Positions 8,167-17,797 are shown, counted from the first letter of the stretch. The stretch: 64,000 nucleotides of DNA from Halomonas dongshanensis (GCF_024790395.1 NZ_JAJISC010000008.1:129200-193199); one strand, 5' to 3'. The notes: a model not told the origin generated them from the letters alone. Made by a program: numbers and translations.

Positions 8167-9522
8167 TTAGAATCGATAGGTCAGCTGCGCGCCGAAGCCA
8201 TGGGCCTCGTTCTTATAGTCAGCGGAGTAGGTCGCACCCCCTACCGGTAGGCCACCGGTAGCAGGGCTTGCGAGAAGATCGGCGCGCTCCTGCTCGACAT
8301 GTGTTCCGCGCTCGGTGAGGTAGGAGTAGGCGACGTCAAGCGTTAGATCCGGCGTCGGGCTCCAGCCTGCGCCGAGCGAGAAGATGCGTCGGTCGTCGGA
8401 AGGAATCCGCACGCTGCGGTGCTCATCGCTGGTCGGCGTGTAGTCGAGCGTAAGCCCGGCGCGCAGTGCAAGGGTCGGGGTCAGCTGGTACTCACCGCCG
8501 GTGGCAAAGGCCCAGGAGTTGGAGTAGTCCTGCTGCTCTTGGGTAATGGTGTCGCCCGCGCCGCCCTGGACGAGAATCTGGTCGAAGCGGCTCCAGCGCA
8601 CCCAGGAAGCGCCAAACATCAGCTTGAAGCGATCGCTCATCTGCTGGGTCACCGAGAAGTTGATCGTCTCGGGCGTGGTCAGATCGAGGCTAGCGCTGTC
8701 GTCGGCGCGTACCACGTTGCCCGCCGGGTCGCGCGCAACGAAGGTGCCATCGAGTGTGTAATCCACCTTGGAGCGGTAGGTCAAACCAAAGGTGGTTTCC
8801 GGTACCGGCTGATAGATCACCCCCAGATTGTAACCCCAGGCGTCGTCATCGCCCTCTACCCGCGAGTCGACGTCACCAGCGGCGTTGAAACCCGCCTCGG
8901 AGGGGAGCTGACGGCGCAGTTCACCGTCGATGCGGTTGAAGGTGATGCCTGCGCCCACCGACCACTGGTCGTTGAAGCGGTAGGAGACGGTCGGCTGGGC
9001 CGACATCACGGTGACTTCGGTATAGTTGCCGAAATAGCGCCCCTGGAAGCTGTCTTCGTAGTCGGTCTTGGAGCCGAACGGCGCATAGACACCAAAGCCA
9101 AAGGCCAGGCGCTCGTTCACCGGATGAGCGTAGAAGGCGAAGGGCACGAGCGTGCCGGGCACCATATCGCCTTCGTTAGTTCCCGGAATGCCGCCCACGG
9201 GAATCTGGCTGCCACTCGGCAGGCCGCCCAGCGCCACTCCTGAATCCAGCGTACGGCTGGCCTCTACGTTGCTGATATTGGTTTTGGGGTTGAGATAAGT
9301 GCCACCTACGCTGATCTGTGCGCGATCCAAAAACGACATCCCGGCCGGGTTGCCGAAGACGATGGTGGCATCGTGAACGTTGGAGCTGCGCCCGGCATGA
9401 CCGTAACCTTGGCCGCTGACGCTTTGCTCGTTGATCTGGTAGCCCCCGGCGTGAGCTTGGCTGGCGCACCCTACGGCGGCGATGGCCGCCGCCATGGAGA
9501 GTTTCTTGACATTATTATGCAT
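8167..9522 (-). CDS. fadL: FadL/OmpP1/TodX family outer-membrane channel
   Basis: A 451-residue outer-membrane protein with a cleavable signal peptide (MHNNVKKLSMAAAIAAVG..., ending near QAHA-GG). The mature N-terminus GGYQINEQSVSGQGYGHAG and the NPAGM motif are typical of FadL proteins, which pass long-chain fatty acids or hydrophobic compounds across the outer membrane by a lateral opening. The C-terminus ends in Phe (LTYRF), the barrel-assembly signal. The ATG at 9522 was chosen because it gives this signal peptide; the frame is open further upstream. It is divergent from merR. Confidence 0.92.
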   Translation of the reverse strand: MHNNVKKLSMAAAIAAVGCASQAHAGGYQINEQSVSGQGYGHAGRSSNVHDATIVFGNPAGMSFLDRAQISVGGTYLNPKTNISNVEASRTLDSGVALGGLPSGSQIPVGGIPGTNEGDMVPGTLVPFAFYAHPVNERLAFGFGVYAPFGSKTDYEDSFQGRYFGNYTEVTVMSAQPTVSYRFNDQWSVGAGITFNRIDGELRRQLPSEAGFNAAGDVDSRVEGDDDAWGYNLGVIYQPVPETTFGLTYRSKVDYTLDGTFVARDPAGNVVRADDSASLDLTTPETINFSVTQQMSDRFKLMFGASWVRWSRFDQILVQGGAGDTITQEQQDYSNSWAFATGGEYQLTPTLALRAGLTLDYTPTSDEHRSVRIPSDDRRIFSLGAGWSPTPDLTLDVAYSYLTERGTHVEQERADLLASPATGGLPVGGATYSADYKNEAHGFGAQLTYRF

Positions 9523-9750
9523 GGTCTGCCTCTTTTCCCAATGATCCTGACGAAGCCCTTTCTTCGCCTTCCTTGTCTCCATCTCAGTTTTTGCGCAAGA
9601 GGGTCTAGGGCGCAAGGCCAAACGAGCGTTTTATTCCAATTCTCGCTTATACATTAGTCGTGCACTTCATCGGCTCTACAAAATAGCGAGCGCTGACAAG
9701 CTGTTACACTAATGGACGTCGCGGGTAAAACACTGACCGGGGAGGCACGT

Positions 9751-10230
9751 ATGAGGGTAATTGATATTGCCAGGCAGGCAGGCGTTACCGCCGAGACCGT
9801 GCGCCATTACGCACGCGAAGGATTGCTGCGCCCAGAGCGCGACCCTGGAAACGGCTATCAGCGCTTTAGCCAGCAGGATCTAAACCGCTTAGCGTTCATT
9901 CAGCGCGCACGCAAGCTCGGTTTCAGCGTCCATGAAATCGGCGACATTCTCGCTCATGCCGACCACGGAGACTCGCCCTGCCCGCTAGTGCGCGATTTAC
10001 TAGCTCAACGCCTGCCCCAAATTCAGCGTCAGATCATTGAGCTCACGGCCCTGGCAGCACGCATGGAGCAGGCGTTAGCGAGCTGGCGGCACATGCCCGA
10101 CGGTACGCCCAACGGCCATAGTCTGTGCCGTCTGATCGAGAGCGTCGAACCTGACGACCGCGACGCGCTTGAAAAGGGCAGCATCAGCTCACGCCAATGT
10201 AGCGCCCCGGCTTGTGGTTCAGGGCGATGA
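9751..10230 (+). CDS. MerR family transcriptional regulator, metal-sensor type
   Basis: A 159-residue regulator with an N-terminal winged helix-turn-helix (MRVIDIARQAGVTAETVRHY, about 1-70), a dimerisation helix, and cysteines at 77 and 126 in the places where ZntR/MerR/PbrR-type sensors bind metal. The start at 9751 follows GGGGAGG at 9739-9745. The usual target would be a promoter with a 19-20 bp spacer; none was identified beside it. Its 3' end overlaps the convergent yitT by 47 bp. It is divergent from fadL, and the metallothionein gene lies beyond. The inducer is unknown. Confidence 0.85.
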   Translation: MRVIDIARQAGVTAETVRHYAREGLLRPERDPGNGYQRFSQQDLNRLAFIQRARKLGFSVHEIGDILAHADHGDSPCPLVRDLLAQRLPQIQRQIIELTALAARMEQALASWRHMPDGTPNGHSLCRLIESVEPDDRDALEKGSISSRQCSAPACGSGR

Positions 10231-10801
10231 TCAAGTTGAGCGTCAGCGCGCCGAGCACCGAGTAGGCCACCCGATCCAGCGGCAGTTGGGTCAAGGCGAC
10301 GAGCAGAATCACCCCGTCGATACCGAGCTGTACGTAGCCTGCGCGCAGCCCGTAGCGCTCCTGTAGATAGAGCGCGAGGATATTGATGCCGCCAAGGCTG
10401 GTGCGATGGCGAAACAGCATCAGCATGCCCAAGCCCATCAGCGCCCCGCCCATGAGCGCGGCGTAGAGCGAAGGCAGGCTGTCGAAACGCACCCACTGCT
10501 GGGTCAACTCCGAAAATAGCGAGACCAAGCCGATAGCAACGAAGGTGCGCAGGGTAAAACTCCATCCCATGCGCTTGATCGCCAGATAGTAGAACGGCAG
10601 GTTGATCGCAAAGAACCAGGTGCCGAAGCTCCACCCCGTCATGTAGTTCAATAAAAGCGCCATACCTGCGGTACTGCCGGTCATCAAGATGGCATGGGTA
10701 TAGAACGTTACGCCGAGCGCAACGAACAGCGTGCCCAAGAGCATTGCCATGAGGTCTTCGTAGGGCCTATGCGGGTCCTGGGGTAGTTCTTCCACGCGCA
10801 T
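10184..10801 (-). CDS. YitT family integral membrane protein
   Basis: A 205-residue protein with about five membrane helices and the family pattern THAILMTGSTAGMALLLNY near the N-terminus and SLGGINILALYLQ in the middle. YitT (DUF161) proteins are widespread inner-membrane proteins of poorly known transport function. It stands alone downstream of recJ, on the same strand, and its last codons overlap the merR gene tail to tail. Confidence 0.85.
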   Translation of the reverse strand: MRVEELPQDPHRPYEDLMAMLLGTLFVALGVTFYTHAILMTGSTAGMALLLNYMTGWSFGTWFFAINLPFYYLAIKRMGWSFTLRTFVAIGLVSLFSELTQQWVRFDSLPSLYAALMGGALMGLGMLMLFRHRTSLGGINILALYLQERYGLRAGYVQLGIDGVILLVALTQLPLDRVAYSVLGALTLNLIIALNHKPGRYIGVS

Positions 10802-10854
10802 GGCGCTTCCTTAGTCGTGGTTATTTATATAGCCGTGGTTATGCATCTAGTTAA

Positions 10855-12660
10855 TTATTGGCTATCGAGTCCCGCATGCTCGACCATTAGCTGTAACGAT
10901 TCACGCCCGCGCCAGCGGTTGCGGTTGAGTCGATAGGCGCAGTGCAGCGTATCGCCCAAACCAAAGGCCGGCAGCTCGCCGGGCGTCAGCGCGCGAAACC
11001 AGATGGCACGGCAGCTTACTCGCCCCTGAGAGAGCTCCAGCATCAAATGCGTGCCGTCGGCGCCTACTGGGCGCAGCGACTCGACGAGAAAGCGTCCTTC
11101 GAACAGCGGCGCCTCGAACTCGCGCCCGAAGGGGCCTAACGCCTCGATTTCGCTAAGCGTTTCCAGGCTTAGCTGCGCTTCGCTGAGCTCGCCATCGGTC
11201 CATAGACGCGGATAGAGCGTGCGCCCTTTGAGCTGCTCGGCCACGGCCTGCAGAAATGCGGCCTTGAACGCGCCGACCTGCTCGCGTGGCACGCCAACGC
11301 CTGCAGCGCCGCTGTGCCCACCAAAACGCGGCAGCGCATCAGGAGCAAGTTCGAAGGTGCGCTGCAGCGCATCGCGCAGGTGTAGTCCATCGATGGAGCG
11401 CCCCGAGCCTGTAAGCATACCCGGCGCCGCTGCTGGCGTTAGCACCAACGCCGCTCGCCCAAAGGCCTGCACCAAGCGCGAGGCGACGATTCCCTGCACG
11501 CCGGGATGGCCATCTTCCAACATCACCACGACCGCCGGTTCGTCGGCCTCCACGGCACTAGCTGCCAGTGCTTTGGCCTGCTCGGCCATATCGGCCTCGA
11601 TCGCCTTGCGCGACTGGTTGTCGTCGTCGAGCACGGCGAGCTGGCGCTGGGCTACGCTGTCGCTTTCGGCGAGCATGAAGTGCAGCGCGGCATACGGGTC
11701 GTCCAGGCGCGAGCGGGCGTTGATACGCGGGCCCATCTGAAACGCCAGCGTTTCGGCATCGAAGGGCACGCTATCGGCGCCCAAACGCTGCGCCATGGCC
11801 CGCCAGCAGGCCGCCTCCATGCGGTTGATCAGCGTCAACCCATGACTCACCACCGCGCGGTTGGCGGGGCTTGCGCCCAAGGAGACGCAGTCGGCCACCG
11901 TTCCCAGCGCCACGTAGGAGAGCCAGGGGGATAGCTTGGGCGTGCTGGCGGGCAGCGCGCCCCACTCGATCAGTACGCCGCGCGCCAGCGACATGACCAA
12001 CCACGCCACCATGCACCCGGCAATGGTGGCGTCGGGATAGTCACAGTCATCCCGGGTGGGGTTAACGCAGGCGTAGGCCGAAGGCGGCGGCCCCTCCAGC
12101 GCCATGGCGTGATGATCGCTCACTACCACGTCGATCCCGGCGGCTTTGAGCCGCGCGATACGCGGCTCGTCGGAGCTACCGCAGTCGGCAGTGATCACTA
12201 GGGTGGGCTTGGGCGAGAGTGCCAGCGTCCGCTCGACCAGCGGCAGGCTGATGCCGTAGCCATCGTGAATGCGATGCCCGATCAAACTATGCAGCCGATG
12301 TTCAGGAACGCCGAACAGCTCCACCAGGGTGCGCCGAATGACCACGTGAGAGGTGATGCCATCGACGTCGTAGTCGGTCAGGATACCGATGGTTTCGCCT
12401 TCGGCGACCGCCGTGGCGATACGCTCGGCCGCGCGGCGCCCGTCGGCGAGCTTCTCCGGATGGGCCAGGTAGCGCAGGCTCGGCGTCACCAGCGGGGCAA
12501 GCTCGCCTCGGTAGCCCGGCAGACGCGCAGCCAGAAGCCTTGCCTGTAGCTCGCTAAGCCCTTCACCCTGCGCCCGCGCGTAAACCGCTGCATCGCGCGG
12601 GCGGGGTTCGAGCCGGGGCGCCGGTGCACTGGCCGTCGACTGAGTTGCGACTGCCACCAT
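10855..12660 (-). CDS. recJ: Single-stranded-DNA-specific exonuclease RecJ
   Basis: RecJ is a 5'-3' ssDNA exonuclease in RecF-pathway recombination and mismatch repair. The 601-residue protein has the DHH phosphoesterase motifs LTDYDVDGITS (about 92-102), ITADCGSSD and SDHHAM, and the C-terminal DHHA1 signature GGHSGAAG. All metal-binding Asp/His motifs are present. It is slightly longer than E. coli RecJ (577). The start codon overlaps the thrC stop by one base (TAATG), so thrC and recJ are coupled. Confidence 0.95.
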   Translation of the reverse strand: MVAVATQSTASAPAPRLEPRPRDAAVYARAQGEGLSELQARLLAARLPGYRGELAPLVTPSLRYLAHPEKLADGRRAAERIATAVAEGETIGILTDYDVDGITSHVVIRRTLVELFGVPEHRLHSLIGHRIHDGYGISLPLVERTLALSPKPTLVITADCGSSDEPRIARLKAAGIDVVVSDHHAMALEGPPPSAYACVNPTRDDCDYPDATIAGCMVAWLVMSLARGVLIEWGALPASTPKLSPWLSYVALGTVADCVSLGASPANRAVVSHGLTLINRMEAACWRAMAQRLGADSVPFDAETLAFQMGPRINARSRLDDPYAALHFMLAESDSVAQRQLAVLDDDNQSRKAIEADMAEQAKALAASAVEADEPAVVVMLEDGHPGVQGIVASRLVQAFGRAALVLTPAAAPGMLTGSGRSIDGLHLRDALQRTFELAPDALPRFGGHSGAAGVGVPREQVGAFKAAFLQAVAEQLKGRTLYPRLWTDGELSEAQLSLETLSEIEALGPFGREFEAPLFEGRFLVESLRPVGADGTHLMLELSQGRVSCRAIWFRALTPGELPAFGLGDTLHCAYRLNRNRWRGRESLQLMVEHAGLDSQ

Positions 12661-14048
12661 TAGCGGCGGTTATCAGCCACGAACCGCTGTACCGCGGCAA
12701 GCTCGGCGGGCAGCACCGCATAGCGCTCTTCGCGATCGAGCAGGTCGTCCATGTGAGTTGGCAGCGGCACGCCCTGAAAACCTGCCTTGACCACCGCCTC
12801 GGCGAACTTGGCTGGATGCGCCGTCGCCAGCGTCACCATTGGCGTCGCCTGGTCGGCGCGGACGCGCTCGGCGGCGCGGTAGCCGGTGGCGGTGTGCGGG
12901 TCGAGAATTTCACCGGTGCGCCGATGGGCCTCGCGGATCACCTCGAGAATGGTGGCGTCATCCACGCTGAAGCTTGCGAACTTCTCGCGTAGCTTGGCAA
13001 GCGGCGCTTCGGCCATCGCCGTCGGTTCGCGCTGGAAGCGTTCGAGCAGGGCCGCCACGGCAGCACCGTCGCGTTCGTAGGCATCGAAGAGTAAACGCTC
13101 GAAGTTCGACGACACCACGATGTCCATCGACGGCGCGAGCGTAGCTTCGAGCTCTTTTTTGGAGAAGTCGTTGTCGGCAAGCGTGCGGTGGAGAATGTCG
13201 TTGGCGTTGGTGGCAATAATGAACTGCTTCACCGGCAGGCCCATCTTATACGCCATGTAACCGGCAAAGACGTTGCCGAAGTTGGCCGACGGCACGCAGA
13301 AGCTCACCTCGCGCTTGGGCGCGCCAAGGGCCACACCGGCCGCAACGTAGTAGACGATCTGAGCCATGATGCGCGCCCAGTTGATCGAGTTGACTGCCAC
13401 CAGGCGCGTGCCGTTCAGAAAGCCCTGATCGGCAAAGCTCGCCTTGACCATCGCTTGAGCGTCGTCGAAGTTTCCTTCGATGGCGACGTTGAAGACGTTG
13501 TCGGCCAACACCGTGGTCATCTGACGGCGCTGCACTTCTGATACCCGGTTATGCGGGTGAAGGATGAAGATATCCAGGTTGTCGCAGTGGCGGCAGCCCT
13601 CGATCGCCGCCGACCCGGTGTCGCCGGACGTTGCCCCCATGATCACCGCGCGCTCGCCGCGCTTTTTCAAAAAGTGATCGAGCAGGCGACCAAGCAGCTG
13701 TAGCGCCACGTCCTTGAAGGCGAGCGTGGGGCCGTGGAACTGCTCGAGCAGAAAGTGATTGGCATCGAGCTGCTTGAGCGGCACGACGGCATCGTGGCTA
13801 AAGGTAGCGTAGGCGTCGGTTACCAACGACTTGAAGGTGGCGTCGTCGATCTCGCCGTTGACGAAGGGACGCATGACGCGAAAGGCGATCTCGGCGTAGG
13901 AGAGCCCGGCCATGGCGCTTAACTCGTCGGCAGAGAAGCGCGGCAGAGTTTCCGGCACGTAGAGGCCGCCATCGCTGGCAAGCCCCGTTAGCACGACTTC
14001 TTCGAAGGAGAGCGCAGGTGCTTTGCCTCGGGTACTGATGTAGCGCAT
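12660..14048 (-). CDS. thrC: Threonine synthase
   Basis: Converts O-phosphohomoserine to threonine with pyridoxal phosphate. The 462-residue protein has the N-terminal TRGKAPALSFEEVVL and the PLP-lysine region GPTLAFKDVALQLLG, followed by the phosphate-binding ATSGDTGSAA loop. It lies 4 bp downstream of hom, giving a hom-thrC-recJ unit; the feedback-controlled homoserine dehydrogenase upstream supplies its pathway. Confidence 0.97.
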   Translation of the reverse strand: MRYISTRGKAPALSFEEVVLTGLASDGGLYVPETLPRFSADELSAMAGLSYAEIAFRVMRPFVNGEIDDATFKSLVTDAYATFSHDAVVPLKQLDANHFLLEQFHGPTLAFKDVALQLLGRLLDHFLKKRGERAVIMGATSGDTGSAAIEGCRHCDNLDIFILHPHNRVSEVQRRQMTTVLADNVFNVAIEGNFDDAQAMVKASFADQGFLNGTRLVAVNSINWARIMAQIVYYVAAGVALGAPKREVSFCVPSANFGNVFAGYMAYKMGLPVKQFIIATNANDILHRTLADNDFSKKELEATLAPSMDIVVSSNFERLLFDAYERDGAAVAALLERFQREPTAMAEAPLAKLREKFASFSVDDATILEVIREAHRRTGEILDPHTATGYRAAERVRADQATPMVTLATAHPAKFAEAVVKAGFQGVPLPTHMDDLLDREERYAVLPAELAAVQRFVADNRR

Positions 14049-14052
14049 GCGG

Positions 14053-15375
14053 TTACTCCCCTTCGCCCAGGCTTTCGACGCGGATCCGGGTCACCGGGCC
14101 CGCAATGTCGGCCATCGCTTCGATCTCGCGGATCGCCTCGTTCATTTGGCGCTCCTTGGTACGATGCGTCATCAGAATGATCGGCACGAGTTCACCTTCG
14201 GTGGCCTCTTTCTGGATCAGCGCTTCGATGGATATGCCCTGTTCGGAAAGGATCGTCGCCACGCGCGCCAGAACCCCGGGGCGATCGACGGCGAGAAGAC
14301 GCAGGTAGTAGGCCGTGGTGATCTCTTCCATCGGCATGATGGGCAGTTGGCTGACGTCTTCGTCGATGCCGCTGAAGGCGAGATAGGGCACGCGGTAGTG
14401 GTGGTCGGTAGCGATATCGCGGGCAACGTCGAGAATATCGGCCACCACCGCCGAGGCAGTGGGCTCAGCACCCGCACCAGCGCCGTAGTAGAGCGTCGGG
14501 CCCACGGCGTCGCCCATGATGGCGATGGCGTTCTTCACGCCGTGAACGTTGGCCAGCAGGCGCTCTTTGGGTATCAGCGTCGGGTGGACGCGAAGCTCCA
14601 GGCCTTGGTCGGTACGCTTGGAAATGCCCAGATGCTTGATGATATAGCCCAGGTTATCGGCCTGCTCGACGTCTTCGGCGGTGATGCGCGAGATGCCTTC
14701 GGTGAAGGCTTTCTCGAACTGCAGCGGTACACCGTAGGCGATGGAGGCGAGAATGGTGAGCTTGTGCGCGGCGTCGATGCCCTCGACGTCGAAGGTCGGG
14801 TCGGACTCGGCGTAGCCCAGCGCCTGGGCCTCGGCGAGCACGTCTTCGAACGCACGGCCTTCATCGCGCATGTGGGTGAGAATGTAGTTGCCGGTACCGT
14901 TGATGATGCCCGCGACCCACTCGATGCGGTTGGCACCCAAACCCTCGCGCAGCGATTTGATCACCGGAATTCCGCCCGCCACGGCGGCTTCGAAAGCGAC
15001 GATAACGCCCTTCTCGTGGGCCGCCTTGAAGATCTCGTTGCCGTGCACGGCGATCAGCGCTTTATTGGCGGTGACCACGTGCTTGCCGTGTTCGATGGCG
15101 GTGAGCACGAGTTCGCGGGCCATGTCGTAGCCGCCTATCAGCTCGACCAGCACGTCGACGTTGGGATTGGTCGCCACTTCGAAAACGTCGGTGGTGGCGT
15201 TGATTCCGGTAATGTCGCAGTCGGGGTGAATACTGCGATGGCCGACCTGCTCGATGACGATGGGACGACCCGCGCGACGCGCGATGTCGTCGGCATTACG
15301 CGTCAATACGTTGAACGTACCGCCGCCGACCGTACCTAACCCACAGATGCCTACTCGTACCGGTTTCAAGATCAA
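14053..15375 (-). CDS. hom: Homoserine dehydrogenase
   Basis: Reduces aspartate semialdehyde to homoserine, the branch point to threonine and methionine. The 440-residue protein starts with the NAD(P)-binding motif GICGLGTVGGGTF, has the catalytic domain in the middle (NYILTHMRDEG region), and ends in an ACT domain (AVDRPGVLARVATILSEQG) that usually gives threonine feedback inhibition. It is monofunctional, not fused to an aspartokinase. The 148 bp upstream hold imperfect repeats of unknown meaning. Confidence 0.97.
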   Translation of the reverse strand: MILKPVRVGICGLGTVGGGTFNVLTRNADDIARRAGRPIVIEQVGHRSIHPDCDITGINATTDVFEVATNPNVDVLVELIGGYDMARELVLTAIEHGKHVVTANKALIAVHGNEIFKAAHEKGVIVAFEAAVAGGIPVIKSLREGLGANRIEWVAGIINGTGNYILTHMRDEGRAFEDVLAEAQALGYAESDPTFDVEGIDAAHKLTILASIAYGVPLQFEKAFTEGISRITAEDVEQADNLGYIIKHLGISKRTDQGLELRVHPTLIPKERLLANVHGVKNAIAIMGDAVGPTLYYGAGAGAEPTASAVVADILDVARDIATDHHYRVPYLAFSGIDEDVSQLPIMPMEEITTAYYLRLLAVDRPGVLARVATILSEQGISIEALIQKEATEGELVPIILMTHRTKERQMNEAIREIEAMADIAGPVTRIRVESLGEGE

Positions 15376-15523
15376 TCCCCTTTAGTCCTTATGAACAGTG
15401 CTTATCAAAAGTGCTCATTAACAGCGCTTGTGAACAGTGCGCATTAGCACGGTTCGTATGAGCGCGTGCGCCCTGTGCCGGGCGCGTCGTTTCGCAGTGT
15501 CTCAGCGTTGCCGGGTTACGGCA

Positions 15524-16297
15524 TCATTCGTCGTCCAAGCCTAACATGGCAGCAAGCCTTTCCGGCGGAACGAAGCCGGGTACCATCTGGCCGTCGGGCA
15601 AGATGATGGCTGGCGTGCCCTTGACGCCCAGCTCGAGCCCCAGTTCGTACTGCTCGCCCACCGGGTTATCGCACGACGCCGAGCCCGAAAGCGGCTGGCG
15701 CTGCTGGGCACGGGTCATCGCTTCGCTGCGATTGTCCGCACACCAGGCGCGCTGGATGGTGGTGGCCGCTTCGCTGTTCATGCCCGCGCGCGGAAAGGCC
15801 AGATAGTGTACCGCAATCCCGCGCTCATTGAGCTCTGGAACGCTCTCATGCAGGCGCTCGCAGTAGGGGCAGGTTGGGTCGGTGAAAACCACCACGGTGG
15901 CACGGGGCTCCTCGACGCCGCGATAGACGAAGCGCTCGGACTCGGGGATAGCGGCCAAGGCCTCAACGCGCGCCTGATTCTTGGCTTGCTCGGAGAGGTT
16001 GACCAGGCCTTCGGCGCCGTTTTCGAACAGATCACCCACGAGGAAATAGCTGCCCTCGGCGTTGGAGTAGAACGACTCACCGCTCTCCAACTGAACGTGA
16101 TAGATGCCCTGCATGGGGGTGGCCGTAATCTCTTTCACCGGCATCGGCTGGCCGTTGACGCTGAGGCTATCGGCCAAGCGAGCCTCGACGCTTTGAGCCT
16201 GGGCAAAAAGCGGCAGCAGCGAGCAGGAGAGCGCAAGCCCAGTAAGGGTACGGCGCAGCGGGAAACGGGACGGCGAGAGCGTAAAGCGGTGACGCAT
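15524..16297 (-). CDS. dsbC: Periplasmic thiol:disulfide interchange protein DsbC
   Basis: DsbC is a periplasmic disulfide isomerase kept reduced by DsbD. The 257-residue protein has a signal peptide (RRTLTGLALSCSLLPLFAQA), an N-terminal dimerisation domain and a thioredoxin domain with the active site CPYC at 143-146; E. coli has CGYC. A second cysteine pair further on could form the structural disulfide. The cis-Pro is seen in GVKGTPAIIL. The ATG at 16297 is the one giving a normal signal peptide. It starts 8 bp after xerD, as in Pseudomonas. Confidence 0.92.
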   Translation of the reverse strand: MRHRFTLSPSRFPLRRTLTGLALSCSLLPLFAQAQSVEARLADSLSVNGQPMPVKEITATPMQGIYHVQLESGESFYSNAEGSYFLVGDLFENGAEGLVNLSEQAKNQARVEALAAIPESERFVYRGVEEPRATVVVFTDPTCPYCERLHESVPELNERGIAVHYLAFPRAGMNSEAATTIQRAWCADNRSEAMTRAQQRQPLSGSASCDNPVGEQYELGLELGVKGTPAIILPDGQMVPGFVPPERLAAMLGLDDE

Positions 16298-16304
16298 GGT
16301 CGAT

Positions 16305-17222
16305 TCAACCTCGTGGATGATGCTCGGCATGCAGGCTCTCCAGGCGAGCCTGCGCGACATGGGTATAAATCTGCGTGGTCGAGAGATCGCTATGACCCAG
16401 CAGCAGCTGTACGACCCTCAAGTTGGCCCCATGATTCAATAAATGGGTCGCGAATGCATGGCGCAGCGTATGCGGCGAGAGCGGCTGGGTGATGCCCGCA
16501 GTCAAGGCGTGAGCCTTGAGGCGGTGCCAGAAGGTCTGGCGCGTCATCGCCTTGTCGGCTCGGCCGGGAAACAGTGCCGGGCGCATGGGGTCGCCCATCA
16601 GCGCCGGGCGCGCGGTAGCGATGTAGCGCTCAAGCCAGGCAACGGCCTCTTCACCCAAGGGCACCAGGCGATCCTTGTCGCCTTTGCCGCGCACCCGCAC
16701 CACGCCTTGGCGTAGGTTGAGGGCATCGCTTTCGAGCCCCACCAGCTCCGATACGCGCAGCCCGCAAGCGTAGAGTAACTCCAGCATGGCGCGATCGCGA
16801 AGCCCCAACGGTGTGGCGACATCGGGCGCGGCCAAAAGGCGCTCGACCTCGCCCTCCTCCAGCACGTTCGGCAGGCCCGGGCGCACCGGCGGCAGGCGAA
16901 TCTCGGCCAACGGGTCGCGGGCCACTTGGCCACTCGCCTGCGCCCAGCGATAGAAGCTGCGCAGGCTCGATAGCAGGCGGGCGTTGCTGCGCAGTTGATA
17001 ACCCGCCTCGCGGCGCTCGTCGAACCAAGCGGTGAGCGTCTCACTGCCGGGATCGCTCAAGCCCTCACCAAGATGCGCTAGACGCGCCTGCCACGCTTCG
17101 AGATCGCGCCGGTAGGCGGCCAGCGTATGGTCGCTGGCGCCGCGTTCGAGCCACAGCGCATCGAGAAAGCCATCGATCAGCGCCCTATCGGCGTGGTTAT
17201 CGGTTACCTGCATCCGCTGCAT
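16305..17222 (-). CDS. xerD: Site-specific tyrosine recombinase XerD
   Basis: With XerC it resolves chromosome dimers at dif under FtsK control. The 305-residue protein has the N-terminal core-binding SAM-like domain and all catalytic residues: Arg156, Lys180, His251, Arg254, His277 and Tyr286 (LSPHTLRHAFATHLLNHG and the TTQIYTHV segment). Gene order xerD-dsbC-hom-thrC is the conserved chromosomal one, which makes it the housekeeping XerD rather than a phage or integron enzyme. Confidence 0.95.
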   Translation of the reverse strand: MQRMQVTDNHADRALIDGFLDALWLERGASDHTLAAYRRDLEAWQARLAHLGEGLSDPGSETLTAWFDERREAGYQLRSNARLLSSLRSFYRWAQASGQVARDPLAEIRLPPVRPGLPNVLEEGEVERLLAAPDVATPLGLRDRAMLELLYACGLRVSELVGLESDALNLRQGVVRVRGKGDKDRLVPLGEEAVAWLERYIATARPALMGDPMRPALFPGRADKAMTRQTFWHRLKAHALTAGITQPLSPHTLRHAFATHLLNHGANLRVVQLLLGHSDLSTTQIYTHVAQARLESLHAEHHPRG

Positions 17223-17247
17223 GGGTCCACCCTGCCCCTAGATACGA

Positions 17248-17283
17248 CAAGACCCCGCCCCGCAAAGCGGTGACGGGGTCTTG
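17248..17283 (-). terminator. Terminator after rplS
   Basis: A perfect 10-bp inverted repeat (CAAGACCCCG / CGGGGTCTTG) with a smaller inner hairpin, lying between the rplS stop and the xerD start. It would end the rpsP-rimM-trmD-rplS transcript; the trailing T-run is weak. Confidence 0.7.
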
Positions 17284-17325
17284 CCCAGGCAGCGCCACGG
17301 CGTAGCGCTGCCTCCAAGCGACCTA

Positions 17326-17682
17326 TTAGGCCAGCTTTTCCTTGATACGCGCAGACTTGCCGCTGCGATCGCGGAGGTAGTAGAGCTTGGCTTGACGTAC
17401 GTCACCGCGACGCTTGACGTCGATGGAGTCGACCAGCGGGCTGTAGGTCTGGAAGGTACGCTCTACGCCAACGCCGTGGGAGATTTTACGCACGGTGAAA
17501 GCGGAGTTCAGGCCGCGGTTACGCTTGCCGATGACCACACCTTCGAAGGCCTGCAGACGCTCGCGGTTACCTTCCTTGACCTTGACCTGAACGACGATGG
17601 TGTCGCCCGGTGCAAAGGCCGGAATTTCCTTGGTCATCTGCTCGGATTCGATCGCCTGGATCACCTTGTTCTTGCTGCTCAT
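17326..17682 (-). CDS. rplS: 50S ribosomal protein L19
   Basis: L19 sits at the 30S-50S interface. The 118-residue product starts [16 protein letters not shown] and has the family core [20 protein letters not shown] with the C-terminal [19 protein letters not shown]. The ATG at 17682 is preferred over the one 6 bp upstream because it lies 7 nt from AGGAG. It is the last gene of the rpsP-rimM-trmD-rplS operon. Confidence 0.97.
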   Translation of the reverse strand: MSSKNKVIQAIESEQMTKEIPAFAPGDTIVVQVKVKEGNRERLQAFEGVVIGKRNRGLNSAFTVRKISHGVGVERTFQTYSPLVDSIDVKRRGDVRQAKLYYLRDRSGKSARIKEKLA

Positions 17683-17706
17683 GTGCATACTCCTGAATAA
17701 CGTGGT

Positions 17707-17737
17707 GACTACCGCTCGTTCATGGGTGGCGGTAGTC
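17707..17737 (-). promoter_or_regulatory. Hairpin in the trmD-rplS gap
   Basis: A perfect 9-bp inverted repeat (GACTACCGC / GCGGTAGTC) with a 13-nt loop, 25 bp before the rplS start. It lacks a T-run and could be a processing or leader structure that sets rplS apart from trmD. Function is inferred only. Confidence 0.35.
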
Positions 17738-17797
17738 GTGATCCCGGCGCTCGAAGCGAGCCACGCGGGAGTCGTTATGGGTGACACAGGTGCGCGG

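Noticed and set aside
14047-15339. A 430-codon frame opposite hom
   Set aside because: It lies wholly antisense to homoserine dehydrogenase and arises from high GC and codon bias; it has no recognisable domain.
15376-15523. Threonine attenuator leader peptide before hom
   Set aside because: No Thr-rich short frame followed by a terminator hairpin could be found.
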